64,000 nt of DNA, from the NCBI GenBank assembly GCA_963757335.1, contig CAVWRJ010000002.1, forward strand, positions 248,001-312,000. The letters run 5' to 3'. The position numbers were made by a program, and so were the translations under genes. Numbering within the stretch: the stretch's first letter is position 1; each line of letters starts with the position of its first letter. This DNA is from DASQPA01 sp963757335. GTDB taxonomy: Bacteria; Acidobacteriota; Thermoanaerobaculia; Multivoradales; UBA5704. Positions 33,878 through 42,081 of the stretch are shown piece by piece. The notes beneath the pieces are model-generated. The model was not told where the DNA came from, did not search any database, and saw only the letters and a program-made list of their open reading frames with translations.

Positions 33878-33940
33878 GCTTTTAAGTTTCTGCTCCTCAA
33901 GGACCCGGGCCTACCCTCCACCCGGAGTCTACCAGACCCC

Positions 33941-34122
33941 CTACAACCAGCCCTTCTCCCGCGCGATCCGCGCCGCCTCGAACCGGTTCTCGGCGCCGAG
34001 CTGCTGATCGCCTCGGAGAGGTAGTTGCGGACCGTGCCGTCGGAGAGATGGAGGTCGGCGGCGATTTTGGCGGTCGAGAGGCCCTCTCCGGCGATTTCGC
34101 GCTCACGAAAAGCGAGTTTCTC
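33941..34122 (-). pseudogene. Remnant of a LuxR/NarL-type response regulator (HTH domain only)
   Basis: The minus strand reads EKLAFREREIAGEGLSTAKI (34063-34122), then AADLHLSDGTVRNYLSEAIS, then after a 1-nt loss near 33993 LGAENRFEAARIAREKGWL and TAG. This is the C-terminal DNA-binding domain of a NarL/DesR-type regulator. The N-terminal receiver is absent, a few residues are missing after REREI, and the frame is broken. Its 5' edge merges with two 21-bp units (34114-34155), so the array family may have replaced or grown into the gene. Confidence 0.75.
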
Positions 34123-34155
34123 GCCTCGAGAAGGGAGTTTATCGGTCGTTCGCTC
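34114..34155 (+). repeat. Two further 21-bp units at the edge of the LuxR remnant
   Basis: GAGTTTCTCGCCTCGAGAAGG-type (34114-34134) and GAGTTTATCGGTCGTTCGCT-type (34135-34155) units, in the orientation of the right half of array 2. They overlap the first codons left of the decayed regulator. Confidence 0.6.
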
Positions 34156-34201
34156 GGGGTTCGGGGTGGGTGGAAATGTGGATCTCCTCGGAAGGAAAAC
34201 C

Positions 34202-36397
34202 CTACCGCCCCGCCCGCTCCAACGCCCGCTGCATCAGAATCTCCTGGCTGTGCTGCGGCGCCTCGCCGGGGGCCGGGTGGCGCTGGAGGTAGGTGCCGTC
34301 GGCGTGCATGTCCCAGGCTTTGACGTTGTCGGCGAGCTGGATGTCGAGGATGGCTTTGAGCTCGTCCTGGAGGCGGGGCTCTTCGACCGGGGTGATCGCC
34401 TCGACCCGGTAGTCGAGGTTCCGCGACATCCAGTCGGCGGAGCCGAAGAAGTACTCGGGCTGGCCGGCATTTCTGAAATAGAAGATCCGGGCGTGCTCCA
34501 GGAAGCGGCCGACGATCGAGAGCACCCGCACGGTCTCGCTCTGGCCGGGGAGGCCGGGGCGGAGCCGGCAGATGCCGCGGACGATCAGGTCCATCTCGAC
34601 CCCGGCGGCCGAGGCTTCGTAGAGGGCCTCGATGATCTCCCGGTCTTCGAGCGAGTTCATCTTGGCGATGATGTGCCCGCCCTTGCCGGCTTTCTGATGC
34701 TTCACCTCGCGCCCGATGAGCTCCAGGAAGCGCTGGCGCATGTTGATCGGGGCGACCAGGAGCTTCTTGAACTTCGGCTTGTGGACGTAGCCGGTCAGCA
34801 GGTTGAAGAGCTGGGCCACGTCCTCCCCCAGCTCCTGCTCGCAGGTGAGGAGGCCCAAGTCGGTGTAGAGCTTGGCGGTGTCGGCGTTGTAGTTGCCGGT
34901 CGCGATGTGGGTGTAGCGGCGGAGCTGGCCGTCTTTTTCCTGGCGGACGGCGAGAGCGATCTTGGCGTGGGTCTTAAGGCCCACCACCCCGTAGGCGACG
35001 TGCGCGCCGACGTTCTCCAGCCGCTCGGCCCACTCGATGTTCGCCGCCTCGTCGAAACGCGCCTTGATCTCGACCGTCGCCGCCACCTGTTTTCGCGTCT
35101 CCGCCGCCCGGATGAGCGCCCGCATGATCGGCGAGTCCGCCGAGGTGCGGTAGAGGGTCTGCTTCATGGCGAGGACCGCCGGATCGTCGGCCGCCGCGTC
35201 GATGAAGCGCTGGACGCTGGTGACGAAGGACTCGTAGGGATGATGGACGAGGATGTCGCCGGCCGCGATGGCGCCGAAGATGTCCGAGTCCTCGGGATCG
35301 GCCGACTGGAGCCGCCGGGCGGTGACCGGCGTCCACGGCTTGTACTTGAGCGACGGGAGAGGGACCGAGGTGAGCTGCATCAGGTCGCGCAGGCCGAGCG
35401 GCCCCTCGGCCTCGAAGAACTCCTCGGGGCGGACCTCCAGCTGCTCGGAGAGGAGGTCGCGCATCCACTGCGGCATGCCGGCCGCCACCTCCAGCCTTAC
35501 GACGGTGGCGAAGCGGCGCTCCCGGAGCTCCTCCTGAATGGCCTCCAGGAGGTCGTCGGCCTCCTCTTCGTTCCGGTGGACGTCGCTGTTGCGGGTCACC
35601 CGGAAGGGGTGGGACTCGACGATCTCCATCCCCGGAAAGAGCCGTTCCAGGTTGTGGGCGATCACCTCTTCGAGCGGCACGAAGCGCAGCGTCCCCGAGG
35701 CCTGGAGCCAGCGCGGCAGCGAGGCCGGCGCCTTGACCCGGGCGAAGCGCACCTCGTCGTCCCCCGGCTCGCGGACCGCCACGGCGAGCGACAGCGAGAG
35801 GTTCGAGATGAAGGGGAAGGGGTGGGCCGGATCGACCGCGAGCGGGGTGAGGATGGGGAAGAGCCGCTTTTCGAACTCTTCTGAGAGATGGCGGCGTTCG
35901 GCGGCCTTCAAGTCGTCCCAGCGGACGAGCTCCAGGCCATGGGCTTTGAGCGCCGGCAGGATCTCCCGGTTGAGGAGCCGCCGCTCCTGGGCGAGGAGCG
36001 GCCGCACCATGGCGTCGATCTCGGCCAGCTGCTGGCGCGGCGTCCGGTTGTCGGGGGGCAGCTCGCGGACGACGCTCGCCAGCTGCTGCTTTAACCCCCC
36101 CACCCGCTTCATGAAGAACTCGTCCAGGTTGCTGTCGAAGATGGCGATGAACTTCAGCCGTTCGAGGAGCGGCGTGTCCGCCTCCCCCGCCTCGTGGAGC
36201 ACCCGGGCGTTGAAGGCCAGCCAGGAGATCTCGCGGTTTAAGAAGAGCGATTCCGATTCGCCGATGTCCGATTCGCCGATCTCTGGGGCGAGCTCGGGGC
36301 GGGGGATTTTCTTGGGTTCGGACACGGGAATTGGACCTCGCAGTGGGCCCTGCGAACGACGCAGCCCCTCCAGATCGAAGACCCCATTTTGACACAT
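34202..36397 (-). CDS. ppk1: Polyphosphate kinase 1
   Basis: 731 aa, synthesises polyphosphate from ATP. Domains in order: N (FLNREISWLAFNARVL), H (FDSNLDEFFMKRV, LTPLAVDPAHPFPF), and the two C-terminal phospholipase-D-like domains with ILVHHPYESF, KQTLYRTSADSPIM, YTHIATGNYN (phospho-acceptor His), FFGSADWMSRNLDYRVE. ATG 36397 has GGGGAG 7 nt upstream; GTG 36325 is an alternative that gives 707 aa. It is divergent from ppx with about 114 nt between starts, next to phoBR. Confidence 0.94.
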   Translation of the reverse strand: MCQNGVFDLEGLRRSQGPLRGPIPVSEPKKIPRPELAPEIGESDIGESESLFLNREISWLAFNARVLHEAGEADTPLLERLKFIAIFDSNLDEFFMKRVGGLKQQLASVVRELPPDNRTPRQQLAEIDAMVRPLLAQERRLLNREILPALKAHGLELVRWDDLKAAERRHLSEEFEKRLFPILTPLAVDPAHPFPFISNLSLSLAVAVREPGDDEVRFARVKAPASLPRWLQASGTLRFVPLEEVIAHNLERLFPGMEIVESHPFRVTRNSDVHRNEEEADDLLEAIQEELRERRFATVVRLEVAAGMPQWMRDLLSEQLEVRPEEFFEAEGPLGLRDLMQLTSVPLPSLKYKPWTPVTARRLQSADPEDSDIFGAIAAGDILVHHPYESFVTSVQRFIDAAADDPAVLAMKQTLYRTSADSPIMRALIRAAETRKQVAATVEIKARFDEAANIEWAERLENVGAHVAYGVVGLKTHAKIALAVRQEKDGQLRRYTHIATGNYNADTAKLYTDLGLLTCEQELGEDVAQLFNLLTGYVHKPKFKKLLVAPINMRQRFLELIGREVKHQKAGKGGHIIAKMNSLEDREIIEALYEASAAGVEMDLIVRGICRLRPGLPGQSETVRVLSIVGRFLEHARIFYFRNAGQPEYFFGSADWMSRNLDYRVEAITPVEEPRLQDELKAILDIQLADNVKAWDMHADGTYLQRHPAPGEAPQHSQEILMQRALERAGR

Positions 36398-36511
36398 GGC
36401 CCGGCTCCCCAGGGGGGAGAGTCGGTAACAAGATCGTGACAGGAGGCCTAAGCCTTGTGGAATGTGAAGGATCGGGAAGTCCCGGCGCCGGAACGCGCTA
36501 GAATCTGTGGT

Positions 36512-38209
36512 GTGAAGGCCACCCCGATCGTCGTCCAACCGCTCCTCCTCCCCGGCGACCCCGGCCCGGCCCCCGGGCGACGGGAGCCGGCGGCGGGCTC
36601 GACGATGCCGGCCGGGGCGCCGGTCGACCGGCTCGCCGCCATCGACATCGGCTCGAACTCGATCCACATGATCGTCGTCGCCCCCGAGCCCAAGGGGGGC
36701 TACCGGGTGCTCGGCCGGGAGCGCGAGATGGTGCGGCTCGGCAAGAGCGCGTTGTCGGGGGGAGCGGGAGGAGCGGGGGCCGGGGCGCTCTCGGAGGCCG
36801 CCATGCAGGACGGCCTGGAGGCGCTGATCAAGATGACCACCCTGGCGAGCCTCAAAGGCGCCCGCCGGGTGGTGGCGGTGGCGACCAGCGCCGTTCGCGA
36901 GGCGACCAACGGCGAGGAGTTCCTCGCCCGGGTCAAGGCGCAGACCGGCTTCGACGTCCAGCTCCTCTCCGGGGTCGACGAGGGGCTCTTGATCTACCGC
37001 GCCGTGCGCGAGGTGGTCGATATTGGCGGCGGAGGGGGGGGCGCCGGCGGAGGCGGTTCGGCGGCGGTGGTCGACGTGGGCGGCGGCAGCACCGAGTGGG
37101 TGGCGACCGCCGGAGGGAAGATCGAGCAGGTCGTCTCCCTCCGGCTGGGGTCGCTGCGCTCGGCGACCGGCCTCAAGGGGGACCCGCCGAGCGCCGGGGA
37201 GATCGAGCGCCTGCGGCGGACGATCCGCACCGCTTTGGCGGCGGAGATCCCGGTCCGCCCGGTCTCCCGGCTGGTCGCCACCTCGGGCACCGCGGTCTGC
37301 TCGGCCGATCTGGCCGACCTCTTCGCCGCCCGCGCCCGCAAGGGGGGAGGCGGCGCCCTCCGCGAGGTGCGGACCCGCGAGCTGTCGCAGGTCGCCGCCC
37401 GGCTGGCGACGATGAAGCGGCGGGAGATCGCCGCCCTGCCGCCGGTCGGCGGCCCGCGCTCGGACTCGATCCTGGCCGGCGCCATCCTGCTCGAAGAGCT
37501 GGTCCTCCACGCCGGGGTCGACCGCTTCCAGGTCTGCGACCGGGCCCTCCGCGAGGGGCTGGTGCTCGCCGCTCTCGGCCAGCCCATCCCGCTCGCCCGC
37601 GACCCCGAGGACCTCCGCCGGCGCCAGGTGCTCCAGCTCGCCGAGCGGAGCGAGAGCGTCCTCGCCCACAATCTCCAGTCGGCCCGGCTGGCCGTCCGGC
37701 TCTTCGACCTCACCCTCTCCGTCCACGGCCTCGGGGCGCGGGAGCGGGAGTGGCTGGAATATGCCGCCCTCCTCCACGACATCGGCTACTCCATCCACTA
37801 CAACGACCACCACAAGCACAGCTACTACCTGATCACCAACGCCACCCTGGACGCCTTCGACCCGCGGGAGATCGAGATCCTCGCCCACGTCGCCCGCTAC
37901 CACCGGGGGAGGCGCCCGAAGCCCCACCGCCAGCCCACCCTCCTGGCGCTCAAGCCCTGGCAGCAGAGGGTGATCGTCAAGCTCACCTGCCTGCTGCGGG
38001 TCGCCGATGCCCTGGACCGCACCCACGCCTCGCGGGTCGAGGAGGTCTACGCCTCGATCCGGCCCCACCGGGTGAAGCTCGAGGTGCTGTCGCGCTACGA
38101 CGTCGGCCTGGAGCTCGCGGCGGTCCGCGAGCACGGCGAGCTCTTCCTGGAAACCTTCGGCCGCAAGCTTGCGGTCCGCCAGGGTCTCGAAGCGGCTGCC
38201 GCGGGTTGA
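36512..38209 (+). CDS. ppx: Exopolyphosphatase/guanosine pentaphosphatase (Ppx/GppA) with HD domain
   Basis: 565 aa. The ASKHA domains contain RLAAIDIGSNSIHMIVV, AVATSAVREATNG, VVDVGGGSTEW and ATSGTAV. The C-terminal HD-type domain (about 375-550) has LLHDIGYSIHYNDHHKHS and LLRVADALDRTH. A Gly-rich insert (GGGGGGAGGGG) sits before VVDVGGGS. Three starts are possible: TTG 36455 (AGGAGG, 8 nt), GTG 36512 (TAGAAT 7 nt upstream, leaderless type) and ATG 36605. I use 36512; homology begins near residue 49. It degrades polyphosphate, opposing Ppk1. Confidence 0.9.
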   Translation: MKATPIVVQPLLLPGDPGPAPGRREPAAGSTMPAGAPVDRLAAIDIGSNSIHMIVVAPEPKGGYRVLGREREMVRLGKSALSGGAGGAGAGALSEAAMQDGLEALIKMTTLASLKGARRVVAVATSAVREATNGEEFLARVKAQTGFDVQLLSGVDEGLLIYRAVREVVDIGGGGGGAGGGGSAAVVDVGGGSTEWVATAGGKIEQVVSLRLGSLRSATGLKGDPPSAGEIERLRRTIRTALAAEIPVRPVSRLVATSGTAVCSADLADLFAARARKGGGGALREVRTRELSQVAARLATMKRREIAALPPVGGPRSDSILAGAILLEELVLHAGVDRFQVCDRALREGLVLAALGQPIPLARDPEDLRRRQVLQLAERSESVLAHNLQSARLAVRLFDLTLSVHGLGAREREWLEYAALLHDIGYSIHYNDHHKHSYYLITNATLDAFDPREIEILAHVARYHRGRRPKPHRQPTLLALKPWQQRVIVKLTCLLRVADALDRTHASRVEEVYASIRPHRVKLEVLSRYDVGLELAAVREHGELFLETFGRKLAVRQGLEAAAAG

Positions 38210-38554
38210 CCCGGTTTACACCTCCAGGAAGCGGATTCACCTTTTTCCAATCCCGGCGCAACTCCGGCGTTAAAACAGGTAAATTACGACGTCACATAGA
38301 TTTAACAGCTCTCTCACATGGCGGTAACGCCGCGATTTGTGGAAAACATAAGAGCGGCAGCTGTCAAGCTCCTCCCCAATTCTGATCTTGAGAAGCCAAA
38401 TCCCTGCAAACAAAGAGTTTGAGTACGGTTGCACAGACCCTTGTTCAAACCGTGGAAAGCCTTGCCCCAGGGGCTTCCGAGGCCGCTACAGGGCGGTTTT
38501 CAGCAGAGATTTCCACAGGATCTGTGGAAGACTCCATGCTACGCTTCTTTTACG
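38210..38554. promoter_or_regulatory. AT-richer phoB upstream region with TTTCCACA-type boxes and a palindrome
   Basis: 345 nt without a gene, clearly AT-richer than its surroundings. TTCCACAG-GAT-CTGTGGAA (38511-38529) is a perfect 8+8 palindrome 25 nt before phoB. TGTGGAAAA (38338-38346) matches the inverse of the DnaA-box consensus TTWTNCACA; two near matches overlap the palindrome. I could not identify a convincing Pho box. It could be an autoregulatory operator, a DnaA-controlled promoter or, less likely, a replication-related site. Confidence 0.45.
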
Positions 38555-39256
38555 ATGACCCGTGAACGGATTCTCCTCATCGAAGATGAGCCCGATATCG
38601 CCGAGGTGCTCCAATACAATCTAGAAAAAGAGGGCTTCGCGGTCGAGACCGCCCGCCGCGGCGACAGCGGCCTCGAAGCCATCCGCCGGGACGCGCCGGA
38701 CCTCGTCCTCTTGGACCTCATGCTGCCGGGGCTGGACGGCCTGGAGCTCACCCGGCTCCTGAAGCGCGACGGCGGGACCTCCCGGGTCCCCATCGTCATG
38801 CTCACCGCCCGCGGCGAGGAGGTCGACCGCATCGTCGGCCTGGAGCTCGGCGCCGACGACTACATCAGTAAGCCGTTCAGCCCCAGAGAGGTGGTGTTGC
38901 GGGTGAAAGCGGTCCTCCGCCGGCACCTGCCAGAGCCGGCGGACGACGGCGAGCCGGACCTGCTGGAAGTGGGGGGCATCGGTGGCATCCAGCTCGACAT
39001 CGCCGGGCACCAGCTGCGCATCCGCGGCGAGGAGATCCCCCTGACCGCCACCGAGTTCCGTCTCCTCCGGCTCCTCATCGAGCGCGCCGGCCGGGTGCAG
39101 ACCCGGGGCCAGCTGCTGACCGACGTCTGGGGTTACGCCGAGGACATCGACAGCCGGACGGTCGACACCCACATCCGCCGGCTGCGCCGCAAGCTCGGGC
39201 CGGAGGCGGACCGCATCGAGACCGTCATCGGCGTCGGCTACCGCCTGAGGCCCTGA
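38555..39256 (+). CDS. phoB: PhoB-type response regulator
   Basis: 233 aa. Receiver domain: acidic pair IEDEPD, phospho-Asp in LVLLDLMLPG, Thr/Ser in VMLTARGEE, and Lys in DDYISKPFSP. The OmpR-type winged helix covers about 135-230, with LTATEFRLLRLLIE, SRTVDTHIRRLRRKLG and TVIGVGYRL. ATG 38555 is the first codon giving the conserved RERILLIEDE start; no ribosome site is visible. It is followed after 4 nt by its kinase. Confidence 0.93.
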   Translation: MTRERILLIEDEPDIAEVLQYNLEKEGFAVETARRGDSGLEAIRRDAPDLVLLDLMLPGLDGLELTRLLKRDGGTSRVPIVMLTARGEEVDRIVGLELGADDYISKPFSPREVVLRVKAVLRRHLPEPADDGEPDLLEVGGIGGIQLDIAGHQLRIRGEEIPLTATEFRLLRLLIERAGRVQTRGQLLTDVWGYAEDIDSRTVDTHIRRLRRKLGPEADRIETVIGVGYRLRP

Positions 39257-39260
39257 GCCG

Positions 39261-41096
39261 GTGCGCCTCCTCGGCTTCACGCCGAAGCTGCGCCTGGCGA
39301 CGCTCTGGCCCGCCTTAGCGGCGGTCGCCGCCGCCGCGGCGCTCCTCTGGGTGCTCCTCCCCGGGCTCTTCGAGGAGGGCGCCTCGCTCCAGCTCCTCGA
39401 CACCCTGGAGATCCTCTCCCCGGTCTTCGCCAGCCATCTCGATTCCAGCGGGTCGGCAAACCAGCCCGGCCTGCCCCCCGACCTCCAAAGCTGGGTCCGC
39501 GGCCTCGCCGGGGGGAGCAGCCTGCGCATCACCCTCATCGCGGCCGACGGCACGGTGCTCGCCGACAGCGCCCGCACCCCTCCCCAGGTGCGGCAGATGG
39601 AGAACCACGCCGGCCGCCCCGAGGTGCAGGCGGCCCTGGGGAGCGGCCACGGCACCGCGGTCCGGCGGAGCGCCACGGTCGGCCGCACCTACGTCTACGC
39701 CGCCCGCACCCTGACCGCCGCGGGGGGCCGGCTCTTCGTCCTCCGGCTCGCCCAGCCGCTCTCCCAGCTCGACGCCTTGCAGGGGAGCCTGGGGGCGGCC
39801 CTGCTCCTCGCCCTGGTCGCCGCCGGGCTCGTCGGGCTCGCTCTCTCGCTCTGGTTCGACCGCCGGCTCTTCCGGCCGCTCGCCGGGCTCATCGGCGGCG
39901 CCTCGGCGCTCGCCAGCGGGCGCTACGACTACCGCTTCGCGCTCCCCGACGCCGACGAGCTGGCCGACCTCGCGGTGGCGCTCAACCGGCTGGCCGCCAC
40001 GGTCCAGGGCAGCTTCGCCACCCTGCGCCACGAGCGCGATCACCTGCAGGCGATCCTCTCCGGCATGACGGAGGGGGTCCTCGTCGTCGGCGGCGACGGC
40101 CGGGCCCTCCTCGCCAACCCCGCCTTCTGCCGGCTCTTCGATCTCGACGGCGAGGTGGCCGGCAAGCCGGTTCTGGAGCTGGTGCGGGCGCCCGAGCTCG
40201 ACCGGCTGGTCCAGGCCACGTTGGCGAGCGGCGCTCCGCAGCAGGCCCAGCTGGAGCTCGGCAGCCTCGAACGGCGCACCCTGGAGCTCGGCAGCACGGT
40301 GCTCGGCGAGGTCGGCCACGCCAAGCCGGGGGCGGTGGTGGTCGCCCGGGACACCACCGAGCACACCCGGCTGATGGAGATGCGGCGCGACTTCGTGGCC
40401 AACGTCTCGCACGAGCTCAAGACCCCGCTCGCCGCCATCCGCGGCTATGCCGAGACCCTCCACGACGGGGCTTTAGCGGAGCCCGCCACGGCCACCCGCT
40501 TCACCGAGCGCATCCTCCGCCAGTGCCGCCGGCTCCAGGCGCTCCTCGACGACCTCCTCACCCTGTCGCGCCTGGAGAGCCTCGAGCGGGCGCCGCAGCA
40601 CGAGGCGGTCGACCTCGCCGCCATCGTCCACCGCGCCGTCGACCTGGTCTCCTCGGTCGCCGGGGAAAGGGAGGTCGGGGTGACCCTGGAACAGCCGCCC
40701 CGCTCGCACCCCCTGCCGCCGATCTCGGGCGACGCCGAGGGGTTGGAGCGCCTCGTCGTCAACCTCCTCGACAATGCGGTCAAGTACAACCGGCCGGGGG
40801 GCGAGGTGGTCGTCCGCCTCGGCCAGCAGGACGGCGCGGCCCTCCTGGAGGTCGCGGACACCGGCATCGGCATCCCCTCGGAAGCCCTGCCGCGGATCTT
40901 CGAGCGTTTCTACCGGGTGGACAAGGGGAGGGCGCGCGAGGAGGGGGGGACCGGGCTCGGGCTCGCCATCGTCAAGCACGTGGCCCAGGCGCACGGCGGC
41001 CAGATCGATGTCCTCAGCCGCGTCGGCGAGGGCTCGACCTTCCGCGTCCGCCTGCCGCTCCAGCCCGGCGGCAAAGTCGGTACCGGGTCATTTTGA
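39261..41096 (+). CDS. phoR: PhoR-type sensor histidine kinase
   Basis: 611 aa, inner membrane, GTG start. TM1 at about 12-35, a periplasmic domain of about 120 residues, TM2 at about 178-202, HAMP (RRLFRPLAGLIGG), PAS (ILSGMTEGVLVVGGDGRALL), HisKA with FVANVSHELKTPLAAIRG (phospho-His), and HATPase_c with NLLDNAVKYN, DTGIGIP, GGTGLGLAIVKH. It has the PhoR architecture plus an extracytoplasmic domain, which classic E. coli PhoR lacks. The last codons and TGA lie inside the palindromic element at 41085, so the C-terminus was set by that insertion. Confidence 0.92.
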   Translation: MRLLGFTPKLRLATLWPALAAVAAAAALLWVLLPGLFEEGASLQLLDTLEILSPVFASHLDSSGSANQPGLPPDLQSWVRGLAGGSSLRITLIAADGTVLADSARTPPQVRQMENHAGRPEVQAALGSGHGTAVRRSATVGRTYVYAARTLTAAGGRLFVLRLAQPLSQLDALQGSLGAALLLALVAAGLVGLALSLWFDRRLFRPLAGLIGGASALASGRYDYRFALPDADELADLAVALNRLAATVQGSFATLRHERDHLQAILSGMTEGVLVVGGDGRALLANPAFCRLFDLDGEVAGKPVLELVRAPELDRLVQATLASGAPQQAQLELGSLERRTLELGSTVLGEVGHAKPGAVVVARDTTEHTRLMEMRRDFVANVSHELKTPLAAIRGYAETLHDGALAEPATATRFTERILRQCRRLQALLDDLLTLSRLESLERAPQHEAVDLAAIVHRAVDLVSSVAGEREVGVTLEQPPRSHPLPPISGDAEGLERLVVNLLDNAVKYNRPGGEVVVRLGQQDGAALLEVADTGIGIPSEALPRIFERFYRVDKGRAREEGGTGLGLAIVKHVAQAHGGQIDVLSRVGEGSTFRVRLPLQPGGKVGTGSF

Positions 41097-41164
41097 ACCT
41101 GCGGGCGGCCTCCTTCGGGCGCTTCGCGCAGCCAGTCGTCCGTCCTCGGATTTCAAACTGACCC
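41085..41164. repeat. 80-bp palindromic dispersed repeat, copy 2, with 10-bp direct flanking repeats
   Basis: Arms GGGTCATTTTGAA (41085-41097) and TTCAAACTGACCC (41152-41164) pair 12 of 13. The centre matches copy 1 at 7392-7471 in inverse orientation (GGGCGCTTCGCGCAGCCAGT). Exact direct repeats GCAAAGTCGG flank it at 41071-41080 and 41171-41180, like a target duplication. This is the pattern of a MITE-like insertion at the end of phoR. Confidence 0.8.
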
Positions 41165-41228
41165 AGGATCGCAAAGTCGGCAGGGCGCAGTGACGGCCGG
41201 GCTGCCCGGCTCGTATGTGTAGGCAGAT

Positions 41229-41942
41229 ATGCTCCACGAGCCGAGCGCAGGGCCCGAGATTTCCGTTCCTCCCGGCATCACGCCTGACGGCGGACCCTTC
41301 CTCGTCGTCTGCTTCGGCGACCTCGCTCCCCACACCCAGCGCGCCTGCCAGGAGTTCCTCCCCCAGCTCGCCCGGGCGGGCGTGCCGCGGGTCTCGCTGA
41401 TGCTCCTGCCGCGCTGTCACGGGGGGGAGCCGCTCGCCGACCGCCCCTACTTCGGCCGCTGGGTCCGTTCGCTCGCCGAGGCCGGCCACGAGATCTGCCT
41501 CCATGGCGAGGCCGGGGGCGAGGCCGGGAGAAAGCTCGCGGAAGGCTCCTCCCGCTGCGCCCAGCTGGGGGTCGCTGTCTCCGGCTGCGCGCCACCGCCC
41601 GGCCGGCTCTCGGCCGCGGGGCGGGCGGCGCTCGCCGCTCACGGTTTCACCTACGCGCTGACCGCTGCCGGCATCGACCTCCTGCCGAGCGGCCGCCGCC
41701 TGGAGGCGCCGGCCGTCGCCCTCGCCGCCGGCAGCTCCTGGGGGGTGCCGGCCGCCTGGTTGAAGACGCGGCTCCTCTGCTCCGCCCGCCGGGGCGCCCC
41801 GGTCCTCCGGCTCGACGTCGAGCCCTCCGCCCTCTACCAGCCGGCCCTCCGCCACACCCTCCTCACCCTTGTCCGGGCGGCGCTCGAAACCCGCACCGCG
41901 GCGACCTGCGGCGAGCTCGCGGCGCGTGCCGCCGCCTCGTAG
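41229..41942 (+). CDS. DUF2334/polysaccharide-deacetylase-like protein
   Basis: 237 aa, cytoplasmic. FLVVCFGDLAPHTQRACQEFLPQL (part: CFGDLAPHTQRA), LMLLPRCHGGEPLADRPYFGRWV (part: LLPRCHGG) and GHEICLHGEAGGEAG follow the DUF2334 fold, related to NodB deacetylases. The first metal-site Asp-Asp is FGD here and the HGY step is HGE, so metal-dependent activity is uncertain. ATG 41229 has no clear ribosome site. Confidence 0.75.
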   Translation: MLHEPSAGPEISVPPGITPDGGPFLVVCFGDLAPHTQRACQEFLPQLARAGVPRVSLMLLPRCHGGEPLADRPYFGRWVRSLAEAGHEICLHGEAGGEAGRKLAEGSSRCAQLGVAVSGCAPPPGRLSAAGRAALAAHGFTYALTAAGIDLLPSGRRLEAPAVALAAGSSWGVPAAWLKTRLLCSARRGAPVLRLDVEPSALYQPALRHTLLTLVRAALETRTAATCGELAARAAAS

Positions 41943-41953
41943 CGGCGTCAGCG

Positions 41954-42036
41954 CACGTCCGAACACGTCCGAACACGCCGCGCTGCGAAATGTCATCCGA
42001 CCTTTCTTGACACACTGCGGCATCGATCCCTACGAT
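41954..42036 (+). promoter_or_regulatory. FadJ promoter with tandem operator-like repeats
   Basis: TTGACA (42007-42012), an 18-nt spacer and TACGAT (42031-42036). Upstream, CACGTCCGAA is repeated exactly in tandem (41954-41963, 41964-41973) and begins a third time (CACG, 41974-41977). The 10-bp period places the copies on one helix face, ending 29 nt before the -35, a position suited to an activator. Confidence 0.55.
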
Positions 42037-42081
42037 GGCCTCCGGGAACGCGAGAGCTCGCGGGGAAGGAGTCGCTAAGGG

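Noticed and set aside
28858..33940. RiPP (lanthipeptide or sactipeptide) cluster
   Set aside because: Cys-rich precursors are present, but no modification enzyme, leader peptidase or dedicated exporter is in the island.
34202..38134. 1310-codon minus frame covering ppk1 and the ppx region
   Set aside because: Only the part to 36397 is ppk1; the rest is antisense to ppx.
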